Assembly: GCA_964453075.1 (NCBI GenBank)
Contig: CAYVNM010000005.1
Location: 1 to 63,179, forward strand
Direction: 5' to 3'
Origin: C7867-006 sp964453075
Lineage (GTDB): Bacteria > Patescibacteriota > Minisyncoccia > Phycocordibacterales > DATDWN01
DNA: 63,179 bases
Shown: piece after piece, positions 7,125 through 15,439 of the stretch
Layout of the letters: each line of letters begins with the position of its first letter
Position numbering within the stretch: the stretch's first letter is position 1
Translations under genes and position numbers: made by a program
Notes under the pieces: generated by a model
What the model was told of the DNA's origin: nothing
The model's database searches: none
Seen by the model: only the letters and a program-made list of their open reading frames with translations

Positions 7125-7648
7125 AATTTTTTATAGATAAAACCGTAATGATGAACACCTGCTAATATTTCTCTATCCAAATGAAAACCACTTTTTTCAA
7201 ACATTTCTTCTGCTTTTTCCTTTCTAAAAACCATTTCTGGTTTTGGCCCGAGACCACCAAAAGAATCCGTCCAATCTACTACCAAAACACGCCCACCAGG
7301 ACGAAGAACTCTTTTTGCTTCCTTTATTACTTCTTCTTTTTTATCTACTTGAAAAAGTATATTGGAGAGAAAGACCATATCAACACTATTATCTTTTAGT
7401 TTTGTTCCATTAATCTTTTCTATGTCTCCCCAAATAACCTCTATATTATACACACCCTCTCTAGAAGCAGTATTCTTGAGTTTGGTCAAAAGATCTTGTT
7501 GTATGTCTATCGCATAAACACGCCCAGTAGATATAAGGGCCCTACCCGCCTCTAAACTGTAATGTCCAGAACCGCTTCCAAAATCAGCTATCTCCATTCC
7601 CGCCTGAATACCACATTGTTCTACATTTTTTTTAGGATCAGAAAACAT
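7121..7648 (-). CDS. Class I SAM-dependent methyltransferase
   Basis: 175 residues. Motif I is IADFGSGSGHYSLEA (about 20-34), the acidic end of strand 2 is YAIDIQ, the motif post-II region has WGDIEK and VDMVFLSNIL, and motif III is RVLRPGGRVLVVDW. This is a UbiE/MenG-like Rossmann methyltransferase; the substrate cannot be inferred. It is the first gene of the minus-strand pilin operon, with a 4-nt overlap to the next. The -10 box TATAAT (7657-7662, minus) lies only 8 nt before the ATG, so the mRNA is probably leaderless. Confidence 0.85.
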   Translation of the reverse strand: MFSDPKKNVEQCGIQAGMEIADFGSGSGHYSLEAGRALISTGRVYAIDIQQDLLTKLKNTASREGVYNIEVIWGDIEKINGTKLKDNSVDMVFLSNILFQVDKKEEVIKEAKRVLRPGGRVLVVDWTDSFGGLGPKPEMVFRKEKAEEMFEKSGFHLDREILAGVHHYGFIYKKL

Positions 7649-7656
7649 ATGTACAT

Positions 7657-7685
7657 ATTATAGTACAAAAAATGTTTTCTGTAAG
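7657..7685 (-). promoter_or_regulatory. Promoter of the methyltransferase-pilin operon
   Basis: On the minus strand CTTACA, 17 nt, TATAAT (7662 to 7657). The predicted transcription start falls at or next to the ATG at 7648. Confidence 0.55.
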
Positions 7686-7689
7686 TAGG

Positions 7690-10149
7690 TTATAAACAAA
7701 TTAGAGAAGCAATGGAGTCACCTTCGCGGAGTTTCATCACACGAACGCCTTGAGTCTGTCTTCCAAGTACATTTATTTCCTTTGCATCCACTCTTATAAC
7801 CTGAGATTTCTTTGATATTGCCACAACCTCCGCCTCATCAGAAGCAAAAATCTTGGCCGAAATTAGTTTACCTGTCTTTGGAGTAACCTTTGCTGTTTTT
7901 ATACCAGAACCACCTCTATTTTGAACCTTATATTCATCAATATCGGTTCTCTTGCCATATCCATTTTCAGAAATGACCATAAGAGTTGCACTATCAAGTT
8001 CGTTTGGAACAGTCTCGGCAGAAATAACCTCATCACCTTTGGCCAGTTTAATACCTCGAACCCCCATGGCAGTTCTGCCCATTTCTCTAATATCTGCTTC
8101 TTTAAAGTGTATTGATTGGCCTTTTGCTGTGACCACCATGACAGTATCCTTTTTGTGTACAAAAGAGGCTGAAACTAGAGCATCTCCCTGGTCCAGTTTA
8201 ATAGCTATAATTCCTGAAATACGAACATCATGGAAACTTGAAGTAGCAACTTTCTTGGCTACACCATGTTTTGTAACCATCATAAGAGAACTTTCTGATT
8301 TTTTGACCTCTTTTGGCATTGGTAAAATTGAAGTAATCTTCTCCCCTTCTGAAAGCGGCAAGAAATTCATCACGGATTTACCACGAGTAGCTCTCCTGCC
8401 CTCCGGAATATCGTACATTTTGGTCTGATATGCTTTACCTTTGTCTGTAAAGAAAAGAAGATCACTGTGTGTTGAGGCAATCAAGAGATTTGTAACGAAG
8501 TCCTCTTCTTTGGTGTCCATATCAACCACACCCACTCCTCCACGTTTCTGTTTCCTGAATTCATCTGGGTTGGTTCGTTTTATGTACCCACCAGCAGTCA
8601 AAACAAGGGCGTTTTCCTCATCTGGAATCAAATCCTCCACAGACAAAACTTGGACACCACCTTTTATTATTCTGGTTCTACGATCATCGCCATATTTTTC
8701 TTTAATTTCCTTACACTCATCCTTTATTATTCCGAGAATCTTTTTTGGACTTTCTAGAATAGATTTCATTAATTCTATAAACTCCTGTACAGCTTTTAAT
8801 TCATCCTCTATTTTCTTTCTTTCAAGTCCAGCAAGACGTGAAAGTTTCATTTCTAAAATAGCAGATGCTTGTATCGCAGAAAATTTGAACTCTGACATCA
8901 ATTTTTTATGTGCTTCTGCTGTATCTTTAGAAGATTTTATAAGTTTTATTATTTGATCTATATGATCAAGAGCTTTTTTGAGGCCAAGTAAAATGTGCTC
9001 TCTCTCTAGAGCCTTTTTCAAATCATATTCAGTTCTTCGTCTGATAACAGAAACTCTGTGAGAAACAAACTCTTCTAGAATTCCTTTTAATGACAGAGTC
9101 TTTGGTACACCATCTACCAGAGCCACCATGTTGTAATGAAAGGCTTCTTCTAGTTGAGTGTGCTTGTATATATAATTCAATACATTTTGAGGATGAGAAG
9201 TTCCTTTTAGATCAATAACTATGCGAATATCCTTTGCAGACTCATCACGCATAGCTTTTACCCCATCCAATTTTTTATCTCTAACCAATTCAGCAATTTT
9301 TGTAATTAAGTTTGCTTTGTTAACTCTATAAGGTATTGAGGTTATTATAATCTGGCTTTGTCCAGCTTTATTCTCTACTATCTCCGCAACACCACGAACA
9401 ACCACACCTCCTTTACCATTGGCATAGGCATGGGCTATATCTTTCTGATTGAAAGCCACACCTCCTATAGGGAAATCTGGACCTTTAACAAATTGCAATA
9501 AATCCTCTGTGGTTGCGTCCTTATTATCCACTAGATGCACAACAGCATCCATAACCTCTCCTAAGTTATGTGGAGGGACATTAGTTGCCATACCAACAGC
9601 AATACCTAAGGTTCCATTCAAAAGAAGATTTGGTACTCTTGTTGGTAGAACAGCTGGTTCCTTTTTTGTACCGTCGTAGTTAGGATTAAAATTAACGGTT
9701 TCTTTTTCTATATCTTTCAAAAGTTCACTTGCAATACGAGACATTTTTGCTTCGGTATATCTATAAGCTGCCGGATTATCACCGTCTATGGAACCAAAGT
9801 TACCTTGTCCTATTATAAGTGGGTAACGCATTGTAAAGTCTTGAGCCATCTTTACCATAGAATCATATACAGCAACATCACCATGAGGATGGTAATCTCC
9901 GATCACAGCACCAACCACCGTAGCTGATTTTCTGGTCTTACCAGAAACAGTTAGCCCATTCTCGTTCATTGCGTGAAGTATTCTGCGATGAACAGGTTTC
10001 AAACCATCCCTCACATCAGGAAGAGCACGATCTGTAATAACAGACATAGCATAATCAATAAACGAGGTTTTCATCTCGTCTACTATTTCCTGTGAGATAA
10101 CACTTAATCTTTCAGGTACTTTTGGCTCGTCTGTATCTTTTTTAGGCAT
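7690..10149 (-). CDS. gyrA: DNA gyrase subunit A
   Basis: 819 residues, full length. The N-terminal breakage-reunion domain has the catalytic tyrosine at Y131 in AAYRYTEAKM. The quinolone-determining region reads YHPHGDVAVYDSMV, so the position equal to E. coli Ser83 is Val92 and Asp87 is kept (Asp96). The C-terminal beta-pinwheel carries a GyrA box (KQKRGGVGVVD) and a second QNRGGSGIK blade, favouring gyrase over topoisomerase IV. Gyrase introduces negative supercoils together with GyrB, which is not in the window. The gene has its own promoter (10166-10194) and seems monocistronic. Confidence 0.97.
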   Translation of the reverse strand: MPKKDTDEPKVPERLSVISQEIVDEMKTSFIDYAMSVITDRALPDVRDGLKPVHRRILHAMNENGLTVSGKTRKSATVVGAVIGDYHPHGDVAVYDSMVKMAQDFTMRYPLIIGQGNFGSIDGDNPAAYRYTEAKMSRIASELLKDIEKETVNFNPNYDGTKKEPAVLPTRVPNLLLNGTLGIAVGMATNVPPHNLGEVMDAVVHLVDNKDATTEDLLQFVKGPDFPIGGVAFNQKDIAHAYANGKGGVVVRGVAEIVENKAGQSQIIITSIPYRVNKANLITKIAELVRDKKLDGVKAMRDESAKDIRIVIDLKGTSHPQNVLNYIYKHTQLEEAFHYNMVALVDGVPKTLSLKGILEEFVSHRVSVIRRRTEYDLKKALEREHILLGLKKALDHIDQIIKLIKSSKDTAEAHKKLMSEFKFSAIQASAILEMKLSRLAGLERKKIEDELKAVQEFIELMKSILESPKKILGIIKDECKEIKEKYGDDRRTRIIKGGVQVLSVEDLIPDEENALVLTAGGYIKRTNPDEFRKQKRGGVGVVDMDTKEEDFVTNLLIASTHSDLLFFTDKGKAYQTKMYDIPEGRRATRGKSVMNFLPLSEGEKITSILPMPKEVKKSESSLMMVTKHGVAKKVATSSFHDVRISGIIAIKLDQGDALVSASFVHKKDTVMVVTAKGQSIHFKEADIREMGRTAMGVRGIKLAKGDEVISAETVPNELDSATLMVISENGYGKRTDIDEYKVQNRGGSGIKTAKVTPKTGKLISAKIFASDEAEVVAISKKSQVIRVDAKEINVLGRQTQGVRVMKLREGDSIASLICL

Positions 10150-10165
10150 AAAAATAAGTCCCTAT

Positions 10166-10194
10166 ATTATAGCATAGGCTGTATTGATTTTCAA
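10166..10194 (-). promoter_or_regulatory. gyrA promoter
   Basis: Minus strand TTGAAA (10194-10189), 17-nt spacer, TATAAT (10171-10166). The start codon is 16 nt downstream of the -10 box, leaving a leader of about 10 nt. Confidence 0.75.
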
Positions 10195-10219
10195 TCAAAA
10201 AAAGGTGAGTTTTAGAGGA

Positions 10220-10558
10220 CTAAAACTCCGAGGTAGAGGTTGATTCAATCATTACTTTTGAAGTAGTACTGTAATAGGCGGGAGCAGAGGTCAAAGACGA
10301 AACAGCGTCTTTCAATCTTCCAAACTGTTCACCTATCTGAGAAAAACCTCCTCCGAGAGCTTCTGTAATCGTCCCTATAGGACTTGGTTCCAGTTTTGAA
10401 ACATAATCAAGCTTATCTTGTTTTTGTTTAAAACTTGGGTATATAACAGACAACCACACAACAAAAATCAACCCAGAAAAGAAAAAAGCAATCGAGAACG
10501 CAAATAATTTTTTTGTTCGTTCTGACTTTGCTCTCAATTTTTCAATGAGTTTAAACAT
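10220..10558 (-). CDS. Single-pass membrane protein of unknown function
   Basis: 112 residues: a basic N-terminus (KLRAKSERTKK), one transmembrane helix at about 18-40 (LFAFSIAFFFSGLIFVVWLSV) and a polar, Ser/Thr-rich C-terminal part. No family recognised. It lies between gyrA and an MBL-fold gene on the same strand, 44 nt downstream of the latter, so it may share its transcript. Positive-inside topology puts the C-terminal part outside the cytoplasm. Confidence 0.55.
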   Translation of the reverse strand: MFKLIEKLRAKSERTKKLFAFSIAFFFSGLIFVVWLSVIYPSFKQKQDKLDYVSKLEPSPIGTITEALGGGFSQIGEQFGRLKDAVSSLTSAPAYYSTTSKVMIESTSTSEF

Positions 10559-10602
10559 GTTTAAATGAATTTCTAATTATAGTAACCAGAAATTATAAAT
10601 TT

Positions 10603-11238
10603 TTATATTTGCTCAAGCACCACCACCTCTCCCTCTTTACCTTCCAGGTCCTTTCTTTTTATGGTTAGTTTATCTATTGGTTTAACACCCTCTTCACCCG
10701 CCTCTTTTAAGAACATTTTTAATGAATTTGCCAAACCAACTTCTCCATAATGGCTAGGTATTATTATTTTTGGCTCAAATTGTACGGCTAATTTATGTGC
10801 AACTGCTGGATCCAAAACACCATCACCACCAATTGGCACAAAAAGAATATCTATTCCATCTATGGCTTCCTTCGTTTCGGCAGAAATATCCTTATCCCCC
10901 AAAGCTCCAAGAAAACACAAGTTTATGCCTTCAAGAGAAACTGTGTATATAGTATTAACCTTTTCTTTTCCACCATAGTTCGATTTTGATAAAAATCCTT
11001 TTATAAAAATTTCTGACACTTCATATTCCCCCGGACCTTTTATAAGAAAAGATTCCTTATCACCTCGCGAAGTGACGTCTGCACCATTATGTTCAGGACT
11101 GTTTAAGGATACCAAGGTAATGTCGCTACCAAATCTGGTACTTTTTATTTTTGAGTCCTTGGAAATAGGATTGACTGCAATGGTAGTATCCCCAAAAGAT
11201 ACTTTGAAAAAATCAGCACCGTGATATGTGATAATCAT
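10603..11238 (-). CDS. MBL-fold (UlaG-like) protein with a degenerate metal site
   Basis: 211 residues. The start MIITYHGADFFKVSFGDTTIAVNP is typical of the UlaG/Lactamase_B_3 branch of metallo-beta-lactamase-fold hydrolases. The late segment FEPKIIIPSHYGE supplies a conserved His. Where the family has the metal motif HxHxDH, this protein reads SLNSPEHNGAD: only the last His and a displaced Asp remain. The fold is confident, but classical two-metal hydrolase activity is doubtful. Substrate unknown. Confidence 0.7.
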   Translation of the reverse strand: MIITYHGADFFKVSFGDTTIAVNPISKDSKIKSTRFGSDITLVSLNSPEHNGADVTSRGDKESFLIKGPGEYEVSEIFIKGFLSKSNYGGKEKVNTIYTVSLEGINLCFLGALGDKDISAETKEAIDGIDILFVPIGGDGVLDPAVAHKLAVQFEPKIIIPSHYGEVGLANSLKMFLKEAGEEGVKPIDKLTIKRKDLEGKEGEVVVLEQI

Positions 11239-11300
11239 AATATTAACAGTATATACAAATATACAAATGATTCAATGGTTAATGATCACAAAAACACAAT

Positions 11301-11328
11301 TTGCAAAATAAGCTTATTTCTGTATACT
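11301..11328 (+). promoter_or_regulatory. Probable promoter of the S1 gene
   Basis: TTGCAA (11301-11306), 16 nt, TATACT (11323-11328), with TG immediately before the -10 box. The chosen start at 11436 leaves a leader of about 100 nt, long for this genome. Confidence 0.5.
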
Positions 11329-11435
11329 AGCTAGGTATTTTATTAGCCGGAGACTAAAGGGAGCTAAACCAAAATACTTGTGTGATTCCAGGTCACAGAC
11401 CAGGAAAAGTACTAGGCCTCCTCTCCATATACTAT

Positions 11436-12581
11436 ATGAATACAATATTAGAAAATGAAGTTGGTTCTACTTTAAAAGAACCGACAGAGGAACAAACCGC
11501 GCCAAAAAACGAGGGACTTATGTCAAAAGTTTTGAACGCAAGTGCAACCCCCCCATCAATAGATGATGTTATAGAGGGAACAGTTATTGGTATAGAAAAA
11601 TCAGCAGTTTACATAGACATACCACCATTTGGTACTGGTATTATCTACGGTCGTGAATATATAAACGCCCGCGACATTATAAAAAAAATAAATGTTGGCG
11701 ATGGTGTTGCTGGAAAAGTTATCAGCCTGTCAAATAAAGATGGTTATATTGAGATTTCCCTAAAGGAAGCTCGCCAAGCACTTATTTGGAGTGAAGCAGA
11801 AGATGCTATTAGAGAAAAGAAAATATTTGAACTTCCTATTCAGGAAGCAAACAAAGGTGGTCTTATCCTTTCATGGCAAGGAATATCAGGATTTTTACCA
11901 GCTTCGCAACTAAAAACCGAACATTATCCTCGCGTAACAGATGGAGATAAAGATAGAATATTAGAAGAATTAAAGAAACTAGTTGGCCAAAAAATATCGG
12001 TGGCTATCATAGGTGCTTCTCCAAAAGAAGGAAAACTTATATTCTCTGAGAAAAATCCTGAGCAGAAAAACAAAGATTCAATTATTGGTAAATACACTCT
12101 TAATGAGGAGGTTATGGGAGAGGTCACGGGAATGGTGGATTTTGGAGTCTTTGTGAAACTTGAAGAAGGTTTGGAAGGACTAGTTCACATCTCCGAGATT
12201 GACTGGGCACTAGTGGAAAATCCAAAACTCATGTTCCACATAGGCGAGAAGATAAAAGTAAAAATTATTGAAATCAAAGACGGAAAAATATCTCTTTCAA
12301 TTAAGGCTTTGAAAGAAAATCCATGGCATGATGCTGAAAAGAAATACAAGAAAGATGATATTGTAGATGGTGTTGTTATCAAATTCAATAAACACGGAGC
12401 TCTTGCAAGTATTGAGGAAGGTATTGCAGGATTAGTCCACATTTCAGAGTTTGGTAGTGATGAAAAGCTACATGCCGCGCTAGAGCTCGGTAAAAACTAT
12501 AAGTTCAAAATTACCCTATTTGACGCAAAGGAGCAAAAGATGACTTTGTCATTCATTGATCCAAACAAAAAAGCTGAGTAA
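11436..12581 (+). CDS. rpsA: Ribosomal protein bS1-like, four S1 domains
   Basis: 381 residues from ATG 11436. An in-frame GTG at 11382 would add 18 residues with no better support. Four OB-fold S1 repeats are visible: about 42-110, 115-205 (degenerate, with ISGFLPASQL), 215-290 (MVDFGVFVKLEEGLEGLVHIS) and 300-375 (IEEGIAGLVHIS). Bacterial S1 binds mRNA on the 30S subunit and unfolds leaders. E. coli S1 has six domains, so this is a shortened type common in small genomes. No Shine-Dalgarno site precedes the ATG. The downstream terminator at 12591-12623 is shared with pth. Confidence 0.85.
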   Translation: MNTILENEVGSTLKEPTEEQTAPKNEGLMSKVLNASATPPSIDDVIEGTVIGIEKSAVYIDIPPFGTGIIYGREYINARDIIKKINVGDGVAGKVISLSNKDGYIEISLKEARQALIWSEAEDAIREKKIFELPIQEANKGGLILSWQGISGFLPASQLKTEHYPRVTDGDKDRILEELKKLVGQKISVAIIGASPKEGKLIFSEKNPEQKNKDSIIGKYTLNEEVMGEVTGMVDFGVFVKLEEGLEGLVHISEIDWALVENPKLMFHIGEKIKVKIIEIKDGKISLSIKALKENPWHDAEKKYKKDDIVDGVVIKFNKHGALASIEEGIAGLVHISEFGSDEKLHAALELGKNYKFKITLFDAKEQKMTLSFIDPNKKAE

Positions 12582-12590
12582 TTAAAACAT

Positions 12591-12623
12591 CAAAAAACAC
12601 CACTCATTTGAGTGGTGTTTTTT
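12591..12623. terminator. Bidirectional terminator between rpsA and pth
   Basis: CAAAAAACACCACTC and GAGTGGTGTTTTTTG form a perfect 15-bp stem with an ATTT loop. Both strands present a T run, which suits the convergent gene pair. Confidence 0.85.
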
Positions 12624-12627
12624 GATA

Positions 12628-13218
12628 TTAATTAAACCCGGTCATTGCTTTACCCAAACCACTAGAGACAAAATTCTCCAGTGCCTCACTCATTTTTTTT
12701 GCTAACTTTTTCAAAACCAACACTTCCTCAGGTTTAAATTTACCCATTATTACTTTCATCACAGCATCTTCTCCACTTGGTTTTTTCATTTTCCCGGTTG
12801 GAGTTACAGGAGAAATCCCCACACGTACACGAGCAAACTTTTCTGTTTTCAAAGCTTTTATTATTGACTCAAGCCCCCTATGTCCACCAGATGAACGATT
12901 GAAAGAAATTTTGCTACTACCAAAAGGAAGGTCTAGATCATCATAAATAACAATTAGTTTCTCAGCGCTTTTGATACTCGTAATTAGTGGTTTAACAGAT
13001 TTACCAGAATTATTCATGAAGGTATCAGGTAAAATCAGAGTAACTGGTGATTTACCGACTTTTATCTTTGCTACTTTAGCAGATAATTTTTTATCATCCT
13101 TCCATTCCGCATCATAGGCCTTACCAAAAAGCGTAAGCAAAATACGCCCAGTATTGTGACGGGTACCCTCATACTCTTCCCCTGGATTGCCCAACCCAAC
13201 AAAAATAAATTGAGACAT
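12628..13218 (-). CDS. pth: Peptidyl-tRNA hydrolase
   Basis: 196 residues from the inner Met (13218; a Met at 13227 adds three residues). Hydrolyses the ester bond of peptidyl-tRNA released from stalled ribosomes. The catalytic and binding residues are present: N11 in VGLGNPG, H21 in RHNTG, N70 in TFMNNSG, D93 in IYDDLDLPFG and the GHRGLESI segment. The length is normal for the family. It is convergent with rpsA and divergent from lepB. Confidence 0.95.
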   Translation of the reverse strand: MSQFIFVGLGNPGEEYEGTRHNTGRILLTLFGKAYDAEWKDDKKLSAKVAKIKVGKSPVTLILPDTFMNNSGKSVKPLITSIKSAEKLIVIYDDLDLPFGSSKISFNRSSGGHRGLESIIKALKTEKFARVRVGISPVTPTGKMKKPSGEDAVMKVIMGKFKPEEVLVLKKLAKKMSEALENFVSSGLGKAMTGFN

Positions 13219-13281
13219 ATGGAACATTGTATCTCATTTACCAAGAAAAATAAATCTGCAATTAGAAATTGAGTTTGCTTG

Positions 13282-13310
13282 TTGTGTCAAACGAATTTCC
13301 CCTGTATACT
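13282..13310 (+). promoter_or_regulatory. lepB promoter, leaderless configuration
   Basis: TTGTGT (13282-13287), 17 nt, TATACT (13305-13310). ATG codons follow at 13312 and 13318. The second coincides with the expected transcription start, so the mRNA should begin at or just before the start codon. Confidence 0.6.
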
Positions 13311-13317
13311 TATGGCC

Positions 13318-13911
13318 ATGAATGAAGAAAAAAATGATCTTTTAGCTTCAGAAAATCCAAAAAAAAGTAAATTTCAGGCAATTCTAAAAGAAGTTTTTAT
13401 CTTTGCTATTATTGCTTTCGGTATTGTACTACCCTTTCGTGTTTATATTGCAGAACCATATCTGGTAGATGGTAGATCAATGGATCCAACCTTTGCTACA
13501 GGAGATTACTTGATAGTGGATAAATTATCTTATCGAATAGGTAAACCAGAAAGAAACTCAGTGGTTGTTTTGAAATATCCAAAAAATACGGACAAAAGTT
13601 TTATAAAAAGAATTGTAGGACTTCCAGGAGACAGAGTTATTATAAAAGATAATGTGGTAACAATAATAAACTCAGAAAACCCTGATGGTTTTGTAGTAGA
13701 TGGATCATATGTAACACACACTTCTACTGGATCATATGAAACAGAATTGGATGATGACGAATACTATGTATTGGGAGACAACAGAGCAGAAAGTTTTGAT
13801 TCTCGCTTCTGGGGTCCATTAGAAAAAAAATATATAATAGGAAAGCCAATAATAAGACTATTCCCTTTTAACAAAATTGATATTCTTCCGGGAAAAGATT
13901 ACCAAAAATAG
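13318..13911 (+). CDS. lepB: Signal peptidase I
   Basis: 197 residues from ATG 13318, with an alternative at 13312. A membrane helix at about 25-44 is followed by the peptidase S26 domain. The nucleophile is S54 in DGRSMDPTF, the general-base Lys is K97 in FIKRIVGLPGD and the box near the C-terminus is VLGDNRAESFDSR. It removes signal peptides from Sec-exported proteins; likely clients here are the pilin-like proteins and the giant surface protein. It is followed after 2 nt by a HisRS-like gene. Confidence 0.95.
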   Translation: MNEEKNDLLASENPKKSKFQAILKEVFIFAIIAFGIVLPFRVYIAEPYLVDGRSMDPTFATGDYLIVDKLSYRIGKPERNSVVVLKYPKNTDKSFIKRIVGLPGDRVIIKDNVVTIINSENPDGFVVDGSYVTHTSTGSYETELDDDEYYVLGDNRAESFDSRFWGPLEKKYIIGKPIIRLFPFNKIDILPGKDYQK

Positions 13912-13913
13912 TT

Positions 13914-15143
13914 ATGGCAAAAAAAGAAAAAAATAAATCAGAGAAATCATATTTAGAAGAAATTACTGACAAAGCTGGGGAAATAGCTGCACATTATGGG
14001 TTTCTCATAGTAAAAGCACCTTCAATAACAAATGAAGATATACAGAAAGCAAAACAATTTAAAGACTTTGATCATTACGAAGACTCATTAGAAAAAATCG
14101 CCCTAACGCGTTGGTATTTAGAACAAAGGTTAGACCAAGAAGCACAACCTGTAGCCATACATTATAAAAAACCTCTAAATGGACACCCAAACAAGAAAAA
14201 AGGAGGTGTAGACATATACGGCTTTGAGATTATGGGTAGCACCAAATCAACTAGCGAAGCTTTGCTCCTAAAGTGTGCCTTGGCTGTACTAGAAGAACAT
14301 GGTTATACAGATCTGTTTGTGGATATAAACAGCATTGGAGACAGAGAATCTATGGCAAAATTTGAGAGAGAATTAAACAATCATTACAAAAAACACTCAC
14401 ACACCATACCTACAAAAATAAGACAAGAATTCAAAAAAAATCATCATTTAATACTTAAGGATAGTAGACCAGAAACATCTGAATTTAGGAAGGGTATCCC
14501 CCAAACAATAGGCTCGCTCTCAGAAAACAGTAGAGTACATTTCAAGGAAGTCCTTGAGTGTGTAGAAACTTTCGATACTAACTACAAGATTAAACCAAGT
14601 ATATTATCTAACAAACAATTTGCATCAAACACTGTTTTTGAAATTAGAAAACCTAAAGATACTCACAAAAACCCAGACAAAAGTGACTGCGATGAAGATG
14701 AGGGTGAACTTTTAGGTTTTGGTTATAGATATAACCATTTAGCAAAAAAGATTGGCGCCAAAAGAGAAATACCAACAGTAGGAGTAACTATTTTTATAAA
14801 GAAAAATCCAAGTAACTCTAAAAAGGTTATTGTAAAAAACATAAAAAAACCAAAGTTCTATCTAGTACAACTAGGCTCGGCTGCAAAATTAAAGGCTTTA
14901 AATATTGTAGAAATGTTAAGAAAACAAAAAATTCCTGTCTACCACTCTATAACCAAAGATAAAATTACTGGTCAGCTTTCTGGCGCAGAATATATGAAAG
15001 CCAGCCATGTTTTGATAATGGGACAAAAAGAAGCCATAGAAAACAGCATTGTCGTTAGAAACGTAAACAACAGGGAGCAAGATACGGTCTCACTCTCAGA
15101 GCTCTGTGATTTTTTGAAGAAAATAGGCAAAAATAAAGAATAA
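13914..15143 (+). CDS. Degenerate histidyl-tRNA-synthetase-like protein
   Basis: 409 residues. The middle shows the HisRS core landmarks in order (YGFEIMGS, then FVDINSIGDRES, then LILKDSRPE) and the C-terminal 95 residues match the class II anticodon-binding domain (FYLVQLGSAAKLKALNIVE, then VLIMGQKE). Catalytic signatures are missing. The motif 2 segment equal to F-R-x-E-R-P is replaced by HYKKPLNGHPNKKKGG, the HisA motif R-G-L-D-Y-Y reads NKQFASN, and the GGRYDGL region reads GYRYNHLAKK. It is probably a non-aminoacylating paralogue, comparable in kind to HisZ or GCN2-type HisRS domains. An alternative is a very divergent active HisRS. Cotranscribed with lepB. Confidence 0.6.
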   Translation: MAKKEKNKSEKSYLEEITDKAGEIAAHYGFLIVKAPSITNEDIQKAKQFKDFDHYEDSLEKIALTRWYLEQRLDQEAQPVAIHYKKPLNGHPNKKKGGVDIYGFEIMGSTKSTSEALLLKCALAVLEEHGYTDLFVDINSIGDRESMAKFERELNNHYKKHSHTIPTKIRQEFKKNHHLILKDSRPETSEFRKGIPQTIGSLSENSRVHFKEVLECVETFDTNYKIKPSILSNKQFASNTVFEIRKPKDTHKNPDKSDCDEDEGELLGFGYRYNHLAKKIGAKREIPTVGVTIFIKKNPSNSKKVIVKNIKKPKFYLVQLGSAAKLKALNIVEMLRKQKIPVYHSITKDKITGQLSGAEYMKASHVLIMGQKEAIENSIVVRNVNNREQDTVSLSELCDFLKKIGKNKE

Positions 15144-15155
15144 CCCTAATATTGC

Positions 15156-15184
15156 TTGAATTATTTAACCATTTGTGATACAAT
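15156..15184 (+). promoter_or_regulatory. rpsU promoter, leaderless configuration
   Basis: TTGAAT (15156-15161), 17 nt, TACAAT (15179-15184). The ATG at 15193 is 8 nt downstream, at the expected transcription start. Confidence 0.65.
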
Positions 15185-15192
15185 TGGGCCCT

Positions 15193-15438
15193 ATGATAAA
15201 TGCAGAAGTTACAAAAACAGGCAATGAAAACAGTCTTAATCTTATAAGACGATTTACAAAAAAGGTCCAAGGATCTGGTGTTTTGACTCGTGTAAGAAGT
15301 ATAAGATATTCAACAAGAAAATTGTCTCCTTATGTAAAACAAAAAAAGACTCTTAAGGTTCTAAAAAGACGAGAGGAGGTAGCTAATTTAATCAGATTAG
15401 GAAAAATGAGTGAGTATACAAGAGGAGGAAAGAAATAA
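15193..15438 (+). CDS. rpsU: Ribosomal protein bS21
   Basis: 81 residues from ATG 15193. Strongly basic, with the bS21 pattern NSLNLIRRFTKKVQGSGVLTRVR followed by a Lys/Arg-rich helix. bS21 sits near the anti-Shine-Dalgarno end of 16S rRNA and helps initiation. The C-terminus ends TRGGKK, and its codons supply a GGAGG that can serve as ribosome site for ybeY, whose ATG is 1 nt past the stop. First gene of the rpsU-ybeY-ftsA run. Confidence 0.85.
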   Translation: MINAEVTKTGNENSLNLIRRFTKKVQGSGVLTRVRSIRYSTRKLSPYVKQKKTLKVLKRREEVANLIRLGKMSEYTRGGKK

Positions 15439-15439
15439 G

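Noticed and set aside
7921..8956. Plus-strand frames of up to 171 codons opposite gyrA
   Set aside because: Shadows of the gyrA coding sequence without start signals or domains.
13914..15143. Calling the gene hisS outright
   Set aside because: Motif 2 and the HisA motif are absent, so a working histidyl-tRNA synthetase is not supported.
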